From assembly GCA_944322925.1 (NCBI GenBank), contig CALUQM010000021.1, positions 1 through 38,539 of the forward strand: a stretch of 38,539 bases of DNA, read 5' to 3'. This stretch comes from an uncultured Bacteroidales bacterium. Lineage in GTDB: Bacteria > Bacteroidota > Bacteroidia > Bacteroidales > UBA932. Position 1 is the first letter of the stretch. Every line of letters begins with the position of its first letter. Of this stretch, positions 8,909 through 17,231 are shown one piece after another. The notes below the pieces were generated by a model. It did no database searches. It saw nothing but the letters and a program-made list of their open reading frames with translations, and was not told where the DNA came from. The position numbers and the translations under genes are program-made.

Positions 8909-9703
8909 TCATTTTGAAAGCGTGATGACACTCAGTATTACGGAGACTACCGACATCAGCGTCGTGACTCCGGAGAGAATCGTGCTCCACAAAGGAGTGG
9001 TCGTAGCTGTTGCCACTCTTGTAGGGCTCGCCGGAACATACAGCACGTCGTTCTGCTGAAGATAGAAATAAGGAGAACTGAGAATATCGCTCGTCTTCAG
9101 GTCTATCTTTATGTGCGTATTCAACCCGTTGTCCTCCCTTATCAGTATGATTCCGTCCCTGCGTGCCGTAAGGTTGAGATCTCCTGCCATGCCGAGAGCC
9201 TGGAGAATGGTTATCCTCTCGGATGTAACATTGTATGTTCCCGGATTCTTGACCTCACCGAGGACAGTGATCTTGAAATTGGCGAACGAGACATAGACTA
9301 CGGGATCGTAGACTTCCTTCTTGAGGGCATCGGTCAGGTATTCTACAAGAGACTGTCTCGTCATTCCGAGCACCTTGATCCGTCCGAGCACCGGGAAATC
9401 GATGTACCCGTCCTTGTCCACATGATATTCGAGGGTGGAATTGGCCGGGGAAGTCGAGCCGTAGGTGGTCACTTCGCCAAGGGTAAGGTTGTATGGCTGG
9501 ACCACGAGCTTGTCCGGTCCGGATACCACGATTTTAAGGATATCGTCCCTCTTTATCACCGGCTCGTAATCGGTCACGATACGGTCGATCTCGGCGGTAT
9601 CTATATCCTGGAAATACAATATCTGCTTCGAGGTCGTACAACTGTCCGCGAGCAGCAGTATGGATATCGCCGCGACAGCCCACTTGAAAATACTAAAGTT
9701 CAC
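8909..9703 (-). CDS. wza: Wza-like polysaccharide export lipoprotein
   Basis: A 264-residue outer-membrane exporter of the Poly_export family. The signal peptide ends in ADSC near residue 22, giving a lipidated N-terminus, and it is followed by TTSKQILYFQ, typical of Bacteroidetes members. The export domain (IKRDDILKIVVSGPD to KDGYIDFPVLGRIKVLG) is followed by an SLBB domain (ITVLGEVKNPGTYNV, with ITILQALGMAGDL). A hydrophobic C-terminal helix (TILSGVTTLMSVVSVILSVI) could form the membrane pore. It is the first gene of the wza-wzc-phosphatase operon. There are no glycosyltransferases, flippase or polymerase in the immediate operon. Confidence 0.94.
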   Translation of the reverse strand: MNFSIFKWAVAAISILLLADSCTTSKQILYFQDIDTAEIDRIVTDYEPVIKRDDILKIVVSGPDKLVVQPYNLTLGEVTTYGSTSPANSTLEYHVDKDGYIDFPVLGRIKVLGMTRQSLVEYLTDALKKEVYDPVVYVSFANFKITVLGEVKNPGTYNVTSERITILQALGMAGDLNLTARRDGIILIREDNGLNTHIKIDLKTSDILSSPYFYLQQNDVLYVPASPTRVATATTTPLWSTILSGVTTLMSVVSVILSVITLSK

Positions 9704-9742
9704 GTCTGTATAAAATTAAAATCGACATCTTGTTCGAATCTG

Positions 9743-9772
9743 CAAAAATACTAAAATTTAGCCAATTGCAAA
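9743..9772 (-). promoter_or_regulatory. Promoter of the wza-wzc-phosphatase operon
   Basis: Reading the minus strand, TTTG (9772-9769) is followed by 18 bases and then TATTTTTG (9750-9743), a full Bacteroidetes-type promoter. The wza start codon is 39 bases downstream of the -7 box. It lies in the short gap after purT, so the capsule operon can be transcribed independently of purT. Confidence 0.75.
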
Positions 9773-9780
9773 ATTCGCTG

Positions 9781-10965
9781 TCAATATACCTTGACTTCAA
9801 GTCTGGAATATGCGCGGTTTACCTTGTCCAGGGCATTGGCCACGGTATCGGCAGTCGCAAGCAGGACGCCGAGACGTCTGTGTCCGGCTATTTCAGGTTT
9901 TCCGAATATCCTGAGCTGCACTCCGGATTCCGAAAGGACATTTTCGAGATTCCTGAACTCGTATTCTCTCGTATCGCCCTCTACGACAATCGCCTTCGAA
10001 GCAGACGGGCCGAAAAAGCGGACATCCGGCACGGGAAGTCCGAGTACGGCCCTTGCATGCAGGGCGAATTCGGACATGTCCTGGGAAATCATAGTCACCA
10101 TTCCGGTATCATGAGGTCTCGGGGACACCTCGCTGAATATCACATCCTCACCCTTGACAAAGAGCTCTACTCCGAAGATTCCGTATCCGCCGAGGGCATC
10201 GGTAATCTTTCCGGCTATATCCTGAGCCTTCTTCACCGCAGCTTCCGGCATGGCCTGAGGCTGCCATGATTCCCTGTAGTCTCCGTCCACCTGATGGTGT
10301 CCTATAGGTTTGAGGAAGGTCGTTCCGGCACAGTGCCTTACCGTAAGCAGGGTTATTTCATAATCGAAATCCACAAATCCTTCGACTATGACCTTTCCGC
10401 TGCCCGCACGTCCGCCTTCCTGGGATATGTGCCATGCCTTGTCTATATCCTCCGGTGTCCGTATCAGACTCTGTCCATGTCCCGAAGAACTCATTACAGG
10501 TTTCACTACGCACGGCATGCCTATTTCGGCCACGGCCTTGTCGAACTCGGCCCTGTCGGCGGCGAACCTGTATTTTGATGTAGGAAGGCCGAGAGTCTCT
10601 GCCGCAAGTCTTCTGATTCCCTCCCTGTTCATCGTAAGGAAGGCAGCCTTTGCAGTAGGAATCACGTTGTACCCCTCTTTTTCGAGTTCGACAAGCACAT
10701 CCGTAGCAATAGCCTCGACCTCGGGAATTATTATGTCCGGGTTTTCCTGCTCTATTATCTCGCGAAGGGCTCGGGCATCCAGCATGGAAATCACATGGCA
10801 GGAATTCGCTATCTGCATGGCAGGAGCATTCTCGTACTTGTCCACGGCGACGACCTGGACGCCGTAACGCTGGAGTTCTATCGCCACTTCCTTTCCGAGT
10901 TCGCCTGAACCGCACAGAAGGGCCTTCTTTCCGAATTTTGTAAATATTGTCCCTATGTTTGCCAT
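9781..10965 (-). CDS. purT: Formate-dependent phosphoribosylglycinamide formyltransferase
   Basis: A 394-residue ATP-grasp enzyme. PurT uses formate and ATP to formylate GAR in purine biosynthesis, an alternative to folate-dependent PurN. The N-terminal Rossmann-like domain has [22 protein letters not shown] near residue 14 and the [10 protein letters not shown] loop. The ATP-grasp core follows with [66 protein letters not shown] and the C-terminal RRLGVLLA. Length and motif order match the family throughout. It starts 24 bases after aguB and probably shares that transcript. Confidence 0.97.
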   Translation of the reverse strand: MANIGTIFTKFGKKALLCGSGELGKEVAIELQRYGVQVVAVDKYENAPAMQIANSCHVISMLDARALREIIEQENPDIIIPEVEAIATDVLVELEKEGYNVIPTAKAAFLTMNREGIRRLAAETLGLPTSKYRFAADRAEFDKAVAEIGMPCVVKPVMSSSGHGQSLIRTPEDIDKAWHISQEGGRAGSGKVIVEGFVDFDYEITLLTVRHCAGTTFLKPIGHHQVDGDYRESWQPQAMPEAAVKKAQDIAGKITDALGGYGIFGVELFVKGEDVIFSEVSPRPHDTGMVTMISQDMSEFALHARAVLGLPVPDVRFFGPSASKAIVVEGDTREYEFRNLENVLSESGVQLRIFGKPEIAGHRRLGVLLATADTVANALDKVNRAYSRLEVKVY

Positions 10966-10989
10966 ATATCGAGAATTTAAATCATGAAA

Positions 10990-11880
10990 TCATTTTCCGT
11001 ACCTTTTCAGTATGTCCCGGTACGCATCGATGCGTCTATCTCTGAAAAACGGCCAGCCTCTGCGCACGTATTCCGTCCTGTCCATATCCACCTCGACGAC
11101 CTTCACGCCCTCTTCGTCCTTCCCGAACTGAGCCAGAATCTCGCCCTGCGGTCCGGTGGCAAATGATGTCCCCCAGAAATCCAGTCCCGGAGTATGGCCC
11201 GACGGATCGTCCTCGTGTCCGGTCCTGTTGACTGTGATTACAGGAAGCCCGTTCGCCACGGAATGGCCTCTCTGAACAAGCTGCCAGGCATTTCTCTGGA
11301 CTTCCTGTTCCTCTGCCGGATCCGTAGCCACCCCGCCGATTGCTGTCGGATAAATCAGAAGTGCCGCCCCGTTCAAGGCCATGATCCTGGCAGCCTCAGG
11401 ATACCACTGGTCCCAGCAAACAAGGACTCCGAGAGTGCCGACGGAAGTCTCTATCGGCATGAAGCCGAGATCCCCCGGCGTAAAATAGAACTTCTCATAA
11501 TATCCGGGATCATCCGGGATGTGCATCTTGCGGTATTTCCCGGCAATACTGCCGTCACTTTCGAGAACTACTGCCGTATTGTGATAGATGCCTGCCGTCC
11601 TGCGCTCGAAGAGAGAGAGAACGAGCACGATGCCGAGTTCTTTTGCCAGTGCCCCGAAAAACTCAGTCGAAGGTCCGGGCACAGGTTCGGCAAGGTCGCA
11701 CAGGGAAGCGTTTTCACTCTGACAGAAATAAACTGAATTATGCAGTTCCTGCAAAACCACGAGCCGGGCCCCGAGCCCTGCACATTTTCTTATATTGGCT
11801 TCGAGTTTCTCCATATTGGCCTTTATGTCGGCCGAGCAGCTCTGCTGCACCATTCCTATTTTCAATATCTTCATTGTCAT
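10990..11880 (-). CDS. aguB: N-carbamoylputrescine amidase
   Basis: A 296-residue nitrilase-superfamily enzyme that hydrolyses N-carbamoylputrescine to putrescine, CO2 and ammonia. The catalytic triad is visible as Glu45 (VVLQELHN), Lys118 (GKYRKMHIPDD) and Cys155 (GVLVCWDQWYPE). The sequence CWDQWYPEAAR is typical of plant and bacterial AguB. Its ATG overlaps the stop of the upstream agmatine deiminase by four bases, so the two enzymes of the pathway are translationally coupled. Cytoplasmic. Met3 is a possible alternative start, but Met1 gives the ATGA overlap. Confidence 0.95.
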   Translation of the reverse strand: MTMKILKIGMVQQSCSADIKANMEKLEANIRKCAGLGARLVVLQELHNSVYFCQSENASLCDLAEPVPGPSTEFFGALAKELGIVLVLSLFERRTAGIYHNTAVVLESDGSIAGKYRKMHIPDDPGYYEKFYFTPGDLGFMPIETSVGTLGVLVCWDQWYPEAARIMALNGAALLIYPTAIGGVATDPAEEQEVQRNAWQLVQRGHSVANGLPVITVNRTGHEDDPSGHTPGLDFWGTSFATGPQGEILAQFGKDEEGVKVVEVDMDRTEYVRRGWPFFRDRRIDAYRDILKRYGK

Positions 11881-12932
11881 TCATTTTTATCGGTACGTAA
11901 ATATCCTTCAGGAAACTGCATGGTCACGCAATGCAGGGATCCGTGACCTGAAAGCAGAGGCCTGCAGTCCACGACTACTATCTCTCTGTCGGGAAAGGCT
12001 TTCTGAAGCTGCTGTCTGGCTATTTCGTCTTTAGGCGAAGCTGCACCGGGAAGCAGGACGGCTCCGTTGAGAATCAGGAAATTGGCATACGAGGCCGGGA
12101 GCCTGTAATCCTCAAGGAACAAAGGGTCCGGCAGAGGAAGAGGAATCAGATTATACCGGTCCCCCGACTTTGTCCGGAAACTTCTCAACTGCTTTTCCAT
12201 GGCGGCAAGTGCATCGTAATTCGGATCATCGGGATCCGTACACTGCATGTATGCTATCGTGTCAGGAGAACAGAACCGTGCAAGAATGTCGACATGGCTG
12301 TCGGTATCATCGCCTTCGATGGCTCCGTAATCGAGCCAAAGTATTCTGTCGAGGCCGAAAGCGCCCTTGAGCTCCTGCTCTATCTCTCCGGCATCCAGAT
12401 ATTCATTCCTGTTCACCGAACAGAGGCATTCGCGCGTCGTCAGAAGGGTTCCGCAGCCGTCGGTATCTATGCTGCCGCCTTCAAGAACGTACGGGCGCAT
12501 ATCGACTCCCATCACATCGTCATTGAAGGCTCCCTGTCCGAATACCGTTTTTGTAATCATGTTGTCGAGGTTTGCCGGGAATTTCAGTCCCCATCCGTTG
12601 AAGACGAAATCATAAAGATACTTTTCACCGTTATCGCCGAAAACAGAAATTCCGCCGTGGTCTCTCGCCCAGGTATCGTTCAGCGGCGCCTCATAAAAAA
12701 ATATCCTTCCGTAATCCAGTACAATGCCTTTCTCCGCAGAAATTCTTTCAATATCGGACTTTGCCTCCGCAATATCTCTGCAGACAATCATCAAGGGTTC
12801 ATAACGGAGGATATTATATGCTATGTCGACATAGCAGCCAAGCACTTTTTCAAGCTCATACCACTCGGTATCCTTATGCGGCCAGGTAAGCTGCACCCCG
12901 CTCTGCCGCTCCCACTCAGCAGGTATTCTCAT
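11877..12932 (-). CDS. aguA: Agmatine deiminase
   Basis: A 351-residue peptidyl-arginine-deiminase-family enzyme that converts agmatine to N-carbamoylputrescine and ammonia. Family signatures are present in order: PAEWERQSGVQLTWPH at the N-terminus, WARDHGGISVF near residue 90, LEGGSIDTDG near 150, DDTDSHVDILARF near 210, and the catalytic Cys335 in GHGSLHCVTMQFP. The gene is followed directly by aguB through an ATGA overlap, which fixes the pathway from agmatine to putrescine. No arginine decarboxylase is in the window, so agmatine comes from elsewhere. The upstream region holds an unusual array of promoter-like repeats. Confidence 0.96.
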   Translation of the reverse strand: MRIPAEWERQSGVQLTWPHKDTEWYELEKVLGCYVDIAYNILRYEPLMIVCRDIAEAKSDIERISAEKGIVLDYGRIFFYEAPLNDTWARDHGGISVFGDNGEKYLYDFVFNGWGLKFPANLDNMITKTVFGQGAFNDDVMGVDMRPYVLEGGSIDTDGCGTLLTTRECLCSVNRNEYLDAGEIEQELKGAFGLDRILWLDYGAIEGDDTDSHVDILARFCSPDTIAYMQCTDPDDPNYDALAAMEKQLRSFRTKSGDRYNLIPLPLPDPLFLEDYRLPASYANFLILNGAVLLPGAASPKDEIARQQLQKAFPDREIVVVDCRPLLSGHGSLHCVTMQFPEGYLRTDKNE

Positions 12933-13065
12933 TGACGTATCCTTGTTTTACTCAAATTCTTTCAAATGCAAAACAGGGAGAGTCAAAACAACAGGTGCCG
13001 TTCCGACCCGCCCCTTGAAAAGTTTTACGTCCAGTATCATAGTTAAGCATTTCGCGGACGCATGA

Positions 13066-13097
13066 CAAATATACGCAGAAGTCGAGAGCAGAGCAAA
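13066..13097 (-). promoter_or_regulatory. Promoter unit 1 of a repeated promoter-like array, upstream of aguA
   Basis: On the minus strand TTTG (13097-13094) is followed by 20 bases and TATATTTG (13073-13066), an exact match to the Bacteroidetes pattern. The spacer contains the repeated word GCTCTCGACTTCTGCG. The aguA start codon lies about 133 bases downstream, leaving a long leader. The same module recurs at 13142-13172. Confidence 0.65.
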
Positions 13098-13141
13098 TTT
13101 ATTTGCACTGCCGAGACGCTACAGTATATGTGGCTGCAAGC

Positions 13142-13172
13142 CAAATTACGCAGAAGTCGAGAGCAATGCAAA
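13142..13172 (-). promoter_or_regulatory. Promoter-like unit 2 (degenerate)
   Basis: On the minus strand TTTG (13172-13169), a 20-base spacer with the same TGCTCTCGACTTCTGCG word as unit 1, then TAATTTGG, one base off the -7 consensus. A third partial copy (13190-13208) keeps the CTTCTGCG word and ends in TATATTGG but has no TTTG at -33. Confidence 0.4.
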
Positions 13173-13173
13173 T

Positions 13174-13191
13174 AAAAAAGCCGTCAGGCCC
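13174..13191 (-). terminator. Weak terminator-like hairpin after the rmlC operon
   Basis: On the minus strand GGGCCTGACGGC is followed by six T residues, 20 bases after the cytidylyltransferase stop. The stem is only three or four pairs, so this is a weak call based mainly on position. Confidence 0.3.
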
Positions 13192-13210
13192 AATATACGC
13201 AGAAGCCGAA

Positions 13211-13897
13211 TCACCTCTTGAGATACAGCGCCTCGGCAATGGCGAAATCATCCTCCCAGTCGATATCGAAAGAATGATATTCATCCATGACGTGCAGATA
13301 CGGATGCCGCCCCAGTCTGTTCCTGTCCTCGATGTATGTCCTGCGTGAGGCGATGAACATGGTATGGTTGATAAGATACAGAGGTTCGAGGTCCTGGGTC
13401 CTCGGCCACGGAAGATCGGTCGTATTGTTCACTACCCTGCCCGTTCCGTCGAGCAGATAATTCCTGAGCTCCCTTACCCCGACAAGAGAATCATATCCGT
13501 TGTCAAGCTGCCGGAAGAATTCCTCTATCCCTCTGTCATACTCCGCAGCGCCGGCAAGAGGAGTGGTGACATGTCCCCAGAGGATATAATCCGCATCAGT
13601 AATCCGTGGCACGTATGTTATCAGATCCTGGAGATTCGTCGAACTGAGACACAGGCTCTCGGGTCTCTCTATTATCCTGACCCTGCTGTCGTCGAGAAAG
13701 GCCGAAGCTATTTCCATACATTTGCGGTCGTTCGTACTGAGAATGATCTCGTCGATGTTCACGGAAGCGGTAAGCTGCTGCATCTTGTTCTGCATCAGCC
13801 CCCCGGGAATACCGGCGAAAGGTCTCGTATTTTTGTTTACGACCCGTTCGCTCCCTGACCTGGCGGGGAGGAAAAACGCTACTTTACCTTTGTTCAT
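13211..13897 (-). CDS. Acylneuraminate-type cytidylyltransferase (CMP-sugar synthetase family)
   Basis: A 228-residue nucleotidyltransferase of the NeuA/KdsB superfamily, which transfers CMP from CTP to a keto-acid sugar. The N-terminal nucleotide-binding signature FFLPARSGSERVVNKNTRPFAG is the family form LPARxGSxRxxxKN. Other family segments are DEIILSTND, the Asp-rich ADYILWGHVTTPL and the C-terminal DIDWEDDFAIAEAL metal region. It starts 12 bases after the stop of the aldolase/DUF115-like fusion and ends the four-gene operon begun by rmlC. The acceptor may be whatever that aldolase makes. No NeuB or NeuC homologue is in the window, so ordinary sialic acid is not supported. Confidence 0.85.
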   Translation of the reverse strand: MNKGKVAFFLPARSGSERVVNKNTRPFAGIPGGLMQNKMQQLTASVNIDEIILSTNDRKCMEIASAFLDDSRVRIIERPESLCLSSTNLQDLITYVPRITDADYILWGHVTTPLAGAAEYDRGIEEFFRQLDNGYDSLVGVRELRNYLLDGTGRVVNNTTDLPWPRTQDLEPLYLINHTMFIASRRTYIEDRNRLGRHPYLHVMDEYHSFDIDWEDDFAIAEALYLKR

Positions 13898-13909
13898 ATC
13901 CTGTTCCGA

Positions 13910-15454
13910 TCATATCAGCTGATATATGGACCTTACAGCAAGGGACCTGTAAATAGTAGGAGTCAGAGAGACAGGCTTCCTGCCGGTCTTGTCCGCATAG
14001 TCCATGAATATGGAATTGTTTTCATTCGTCAGTGTAGCTTCCTTTTCGGAAAGCACATTGCCGGGATAACCGTCATAGCCGGCGAGATATACCTCTCCGT
14101 CAGTCAGCTCCGAAGCAAGCTGGATGGCTATGGCCGTAATGGAATTCCTGAAAGAATCCACCACGGAAATCTCTTTCAGCTCGAAGGTAGTGTCCTGGGC
14201 ATAGTCCGGCACGTCCGTTCCCATGACACGCGGATACGGAGGCAGGATGCATGTGCCGCGGTAACACTCCCTGCCGACATTTGCTGTCAGGCGGCGGGCT
14301 TCGCTCCCGTCAAGACAGTAAAACACTGCAGCCGGAGAATCAGCGAAAAGCGCAGCATGGCGGGCCGTGGCAAGCACCAGCGCCGTATCCGGATTTTCCG
14401 AAACATACTGGCGGACGGCCTCTATGTGCTGCGGTACGCTCTGGCCTCCGCCTATTATGATTACACGGCCGTATTTGCGGTCAGGCTCGAACAGAGGATA
14501 TTTTGCATTGTCTTCCTTGCGGTCGATCCTGTTGTTCAGGGCCCTGACAATGGAGTTGAAAGAATATACCCTGTTGGACACCCAGTCCATGACCTCTTTC
14601 TGAGGGAATGAATAGGTGCCAGATATCATATAAGGCAGGGAGGTCCCCCACCTGTATTTTTCCATGAGCGGCGTGAATGCGGAAACCACGGAGCCCAGTT
14701 CATTGAAATCCACTTTCAGACCGTCTCTTCTGCTGAGGAACGTCAACAGTAGTTCCAGATTCAGATTGCCTGCTCCCCTGCCCATTCCGAGTACAGTCGC
14801 ATCGATCATGGAAACACCTGCCTCTGCGGCAGCGATACTGTTCGCAAGAGCCATCTGAAGATTGTTGTGACCATGGAAACCCACAGGGCACCCGACTTCC
14901 GAGAGGACTTTCCTGCTCACGGAAGCAACTTCATCAGGAGTCATTCCGCCGAACGAATCCACCATGAAAAAGGCATCGGCCACTCCGTTGAGTCCGCGCA
15001 GTTTTCCGTACAGGGAATCATATCTGTCCCATTTGGACATGTACATCATATTGAAACCCGTTTCGAACCCTCTTGCCTTGACGGCTTCAGCCAGTACAAG
15101 GGCCTTGTCGAAATTGGCCGGATCCACTGCGAGCCTCACCATGTCCACAAGGCCGCGCAACGGGCTTACCAGAGAATCGAGGTCGCCGACTTCCACGCTT
15201 TTCTGGTTCAGCATCAGCGACAGTTTTTTCGTAGTCTTCTTCTTCAGGCCTTCTATGACAGGAATCGGCGTATAGCCGAACTTTCCAAGATAACCTGATT
15301 CGGGATTGTTCCTGTACCCGAGTTCGAGATACGACACCGGCAATTTCTCCATCGCGGACAAATAAGAGTCCACCACTCCGGAGTCGAAATCCCAATGCGT
15401 GTAATAACCTCCGTCACGCAATGTACAGTCCAGTATTCTTATATTTTCCAGCAT
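13910..15454 (-). CDS. Aldolase (DRE-TIM/HMGL-like) fused to a DUF115-like domain
   Basis: About 514 residues from Met at 15454, chosen because the longer start at 15490 would overlap rmlB by 23 bases. Residues ~1-280 form a DRE-TIM metallolyase-like barrel: LDCTLRDGG at 8-16 supplies the catalytic Arg-Asp pair, and GFHGHNN carries the metal-ligand histidines. The C-terminal ~220 residues start with VIIIGGGQSVPQ and run through a Rossmann-like fold (VLATARHAALF, FYCLDGSEAR, SFRNSITAIAIQLASELTDG, LAGYDGYPG). This resembles the DUF115/Maf group linked to nonulosonate glycosylation. The barrel assignment is firm; the second domain is by eye. It lies between rmlB and the cytidylyltransferase, so a role in making an activated keto-acid sugar is likely but unproven. 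Confidence 0.8.
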   Translation of the reverse strand: MLENIRILDCTLRDGGYYTHWDFDSGVVDSYLSAMEKLPVSYLELGYRNNPESGYLGKFGYTPIPVIEGLKKKTTKKLSLMLNQKSVEVGDLDSLVSPLRGLVDMVRLAVDPANFDKALVLAEAVKARGFETGFNMMYMSKWDRYDSLYGKLRGLNGVADAFFMVDSFGGMTPDEVASVSRKVLSEVGCPVGFHGHNNLQMALANSIAAAEAGVSMIDATVLGMGRGAGNLNLELLLTFLSRRDGLKVDFNELGSVVSAFTPLMEKYRWGTSLPYMISGTYSFPQKEVMDWVSNRVYSFNSIVRALNNRIDRKEDNAKYPLFEPDRKYGRVIIIGGGQSVPQHIEAVRQYVSENPDTALVLATARHAALFADSPAAVFYCLDGSEARRLTANVGRECYRGTCILPPYPRVMGTDVPDYAQDTTFELKEISVVDSFRNSITAIAIQLASELTDGEVYLAGYDGYPGNVLSEKEATLTNENNSIFMDYADKTGRKPVSLTPTIYRSLAVRSIYQLI

Positions 15455-15467
15455 GTCTGTCCAATAA

Positions 15468-16613
15468 TTAACGGTGCAAATACATCTCATCGTAATATCT
15501 CAGATAGTCGCCGCTTGTCACGCGGTCCAGCCATTCCTGATTCTCGAGATACCATCTTGCAGTCTTCATTATACCCTCTTCGAACTGAAGGCTCGGCTCC
15601 CAGCCGAGTTCTGTCTGCAGCCGGGTGGAATCGATCGCATATCTGAGGTCATGCCCGGCCCTGTCCCTGACAAAGGTAATCAGATTCATGTCCTCTTCTT
15701 CGCCTCTGCCGAGCAGACGGTCCACTGTCCGCACCAGCACTTTCACTATATCGATATTCTTCCATTCATTGAAACCGCCTATGTTGTATGTCTCCCCTGT
15801 CCTTCCTTCATGGAATATCAGGTCTATGGCCCTTGCATGATCCTCGACATAGAGCCAGTCACGGACATTTTCCCCTTTTCCGTACACCGGCAGGGGCTTG
15901 CGGTGCCTTATATTGTTGATGAAAAGAGGGATCAGCTTTTCCGGGAACTGGTACGGGCCGTAATTGTTCGAACAGTTGGTCACTATCGACGGCATGCCGT
16001 ACGTATCATGAAAGGCCCTGACGAAATGGTCGCTCGAAGCTTTCGACGCGGAATACGGACTGTGCGGGTCATACTTGTCGGTCTCCCGGAAAAAAGTGTC
16101 ACCGTATGCCAGATGCCTGACCCCGGAAGACGCCCTTGTAGTGAACGGAGGAACGGTACCCTCCGGACAGGTAATTTCGAGAGTCCCGTAGACCTCATCC
16201 GTGGAAATATGATAGAACCGCTTTCCGTCATACCCCTCCGGCCGGCTCTCCCAGTACTCCCTCGCTGCCTGAAGCAGGCTCAGCGTTCCTATAACATTCG
16301 TCATGGCAAAGGTAAACGGATCCCTGATGCTCCTGTCCACATGGCTCTCGGCCGCAAGATGGATGATGCCGTCCGCCTCCGTTTCCCGCATGAGGGCGCG
16401 CATCCTCTCGAAATCGCAGATATCGGCCTTTACGAAACTGTAGTTCGGTCTGTCTTCTATGTCTTTCAGATTCGCAAGGTTGCCGGCATAAGTCAGCTTG
16501 TCCACGTTGACTATACGGCAGTCCGGATACTTGTTCACGAAAAGCCTGACTACATGGCTGCCTATAAACCCGGCACCGCCGGTAACGAGTATTGTCTTCC
16601 TGAAGTAGCCCAT
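15468..16613 (-). CDS. rmlB: dTDP-glucose 4,6-dehydratase
   Basis: About 381 residues of the extended short-chain dehydrogenase family, converting dTDP-glucose to dTDP-4-keto-6-deoxyglucose. The NAD-binding motif is VTGGAGFIGSHV near the N-terminus, the STDEVYG strand carries the Thr-Asp-Glu catalytic residues, and YSASKASSDH carries the Tyr/Lys pair. RDWLYVEDHARAI and YNIGGFNEWKN are typical RmlB motifs. The start at 16613 is one base after the rmlC stop and places the Rossmann motif correctly; the longer start at 16655 would overlap rmlC. The pair with rmlC is certain, but rmlA and rmlD are not in this window. Confidence 0.96.
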   Translation of the reverse strand: MGYFRKTILVTGGAGFIGSHVVRLFVNKYPDCRIVNVDKLTYAGNLANLKDIEDRPNYSFVKADICDFERMRALMRETEADGIIHLAAESHVDRSIRDPFTFAMTNVIGTLSLLQAAREYWESRPEGYDGKRFYHISTDEVYGTLEITCPEGTVPPFTTRASSGVRHLAYGDTFFRETDKYDPHSPYSASKASSDHFVRAFHDTYGMPSIVTNCSNNYGPYQFPEKLIPLFINNIRHRKPLPVYGKGENVRDWLYVEDHARAIDLIFHEGRTGETYNIGGFNEWKNIDIVKVLVRTVDRLLGRGEEEDMNLITFVRDRAGHDLRYAIDSTRLQTELGWEPSLQFEEGIMKTARWYLENQEWLDRVTSGDYLRYYDEMYLHR

Positions 16614-16614
16614 C

Positions 16615-17184
16615 TCAATAAAGGTTTTCACTGTAATCGAACAGATATCCCGCATCCTTCAGCCTCGGATGGCGGCTGTCCTTACCGGAAAGTATGACCC
16701 TGTCCCCGGGTATCTTCCAGTCTATGCCGAGGTCGGGGTCATCCCATGCTATGGCTCCCTCGTACTCCGGGGCATAGAAATTATCGCACTTGTACTGGAA
16801 TACCACCTCGTCGGACAGGACGCTGAAACCGTGGGCAAAGCCTCTCGGGATAAAGAGCTGGCGATGGTTTTCGCCGGAAAGCTCCACGGCGACATGCCTG
16901 CCGAAGGTAGGCGAACCTTTCCTGATATCCACGGCGACATCCAGAACAGAACCGTGCACGACCCTGACTATTTTGGACTGGCAGTACGGAGGCTTCTGGA
17001 AATGCAGCCCCCTTACAACACCGTAAACAGACCTGCTTTCATTGTCCTGGACAAAAACCGTATCGACTATTTTACTGGAAAATTCGCGCTGCGAAAATGA
17101 TTCGAAGAAATACCCTCTGTCATCCCTGAAAAGCTTTGGCTCGATGACAAGAACACCGTCTATTTCCGTTCTGACCACGTCCAT
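16615..17184 (-). CDS. rmlC: dTDP-4-dehydrorhamnose 3,5-epimerase
   Basis: A 189-residue cupin-fold epimerase acting on dTDP-4-keto-6-deoxyglucose, the RmlB product. Family motifs are present in order: DDRGYFFESFSQREF near residue 22, VRGLHFQ with the catalytic His near 60, VRVVHGSVLDVAVDIRKGSPTFG, IPRGFAHGFSVLSD and the substrate-binding YKCDNFYAPEYEGAI. Length is normal. It is the first gene of the operon, read from a promoter shared face-to-face with pdxA. Its product is the keto-rhamnose intermediate; the final reductase (RmlD) must be elsewhere or the product is another 6-deoxy sugar. Confidence 0.96.
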   Translation of the reverse strand: MDVVRTEIDGVLVIEPKLFRDDRGYFFESFSQREFSSKIVDTVFVQDNESRSVYGVVRGLHFQKPPYCQSKIVRVVHGSVLDVAVDIRKGSPTFGRHVAVELSGENHRQLFIPRGFAHGFSVLSDEVVFQYKCDNFYAPEYEGAIAWDDPDLGIDWKIPGDRVILSGKDSRHPRLKDAGYLFDYSENLY

Positions 17185-17223
17185 ATTCCTCGTTCCCTGA
17201 TATTATTCTTTGACGAAAATCAT

Positions 17224-17231
17224 TATCTTTG
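17224..17231 (+). promoter_or_regulatory. -7 box of the pdxA-rnhA-recG operon
   Basis: TATCTTTG on the plus strand, 22 bases before the pdxA ATG. No TTTG is found at the usual distance; the closest (17209-17212) is only 11 bases upstream. It is the left half of the palindrome TATCTTTGCAAAGATA (17224-17239). Confidence 0.55.

Larger units (their letters stand above)
13073..13208. repeat. Three copies of an ACGCAGAAG(T/C)CGA repeat
   Basis: ACGCAGAAGTCGAGAGCA occurs at 13073-13090 and 13148-13165, and a shorter form (ACGCAGAAGCCGA) at 13197-13209, reaching the end of the cytidylyltransferase gene. The palindrome GCAAATTTATTTGC at 13093-13106 sits between the first two copies and supplies a TTTG on each strand. 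From memory, similar promoter-embedded repeats are scattered in Bacteroidales genomes, but I could not check this. Confidence 0.7.

Noticed and set aside
15474-16697. A 407-codon open frame on the plus strand, antisense to rmlB and rmlC
   Set aside because: The minus strand encodes two unmistakable enzymes here; the plus-strand translation has no recognisable motifs and reflects codon bias.
13211-17184. Complete dTDP-rhamnose pathway or sialic-acid pathway
   Set aside because: rmlA and rmlD are absent, and there is no NeuB or NeuC homologue; only two steps of the first and one of the second are represented.
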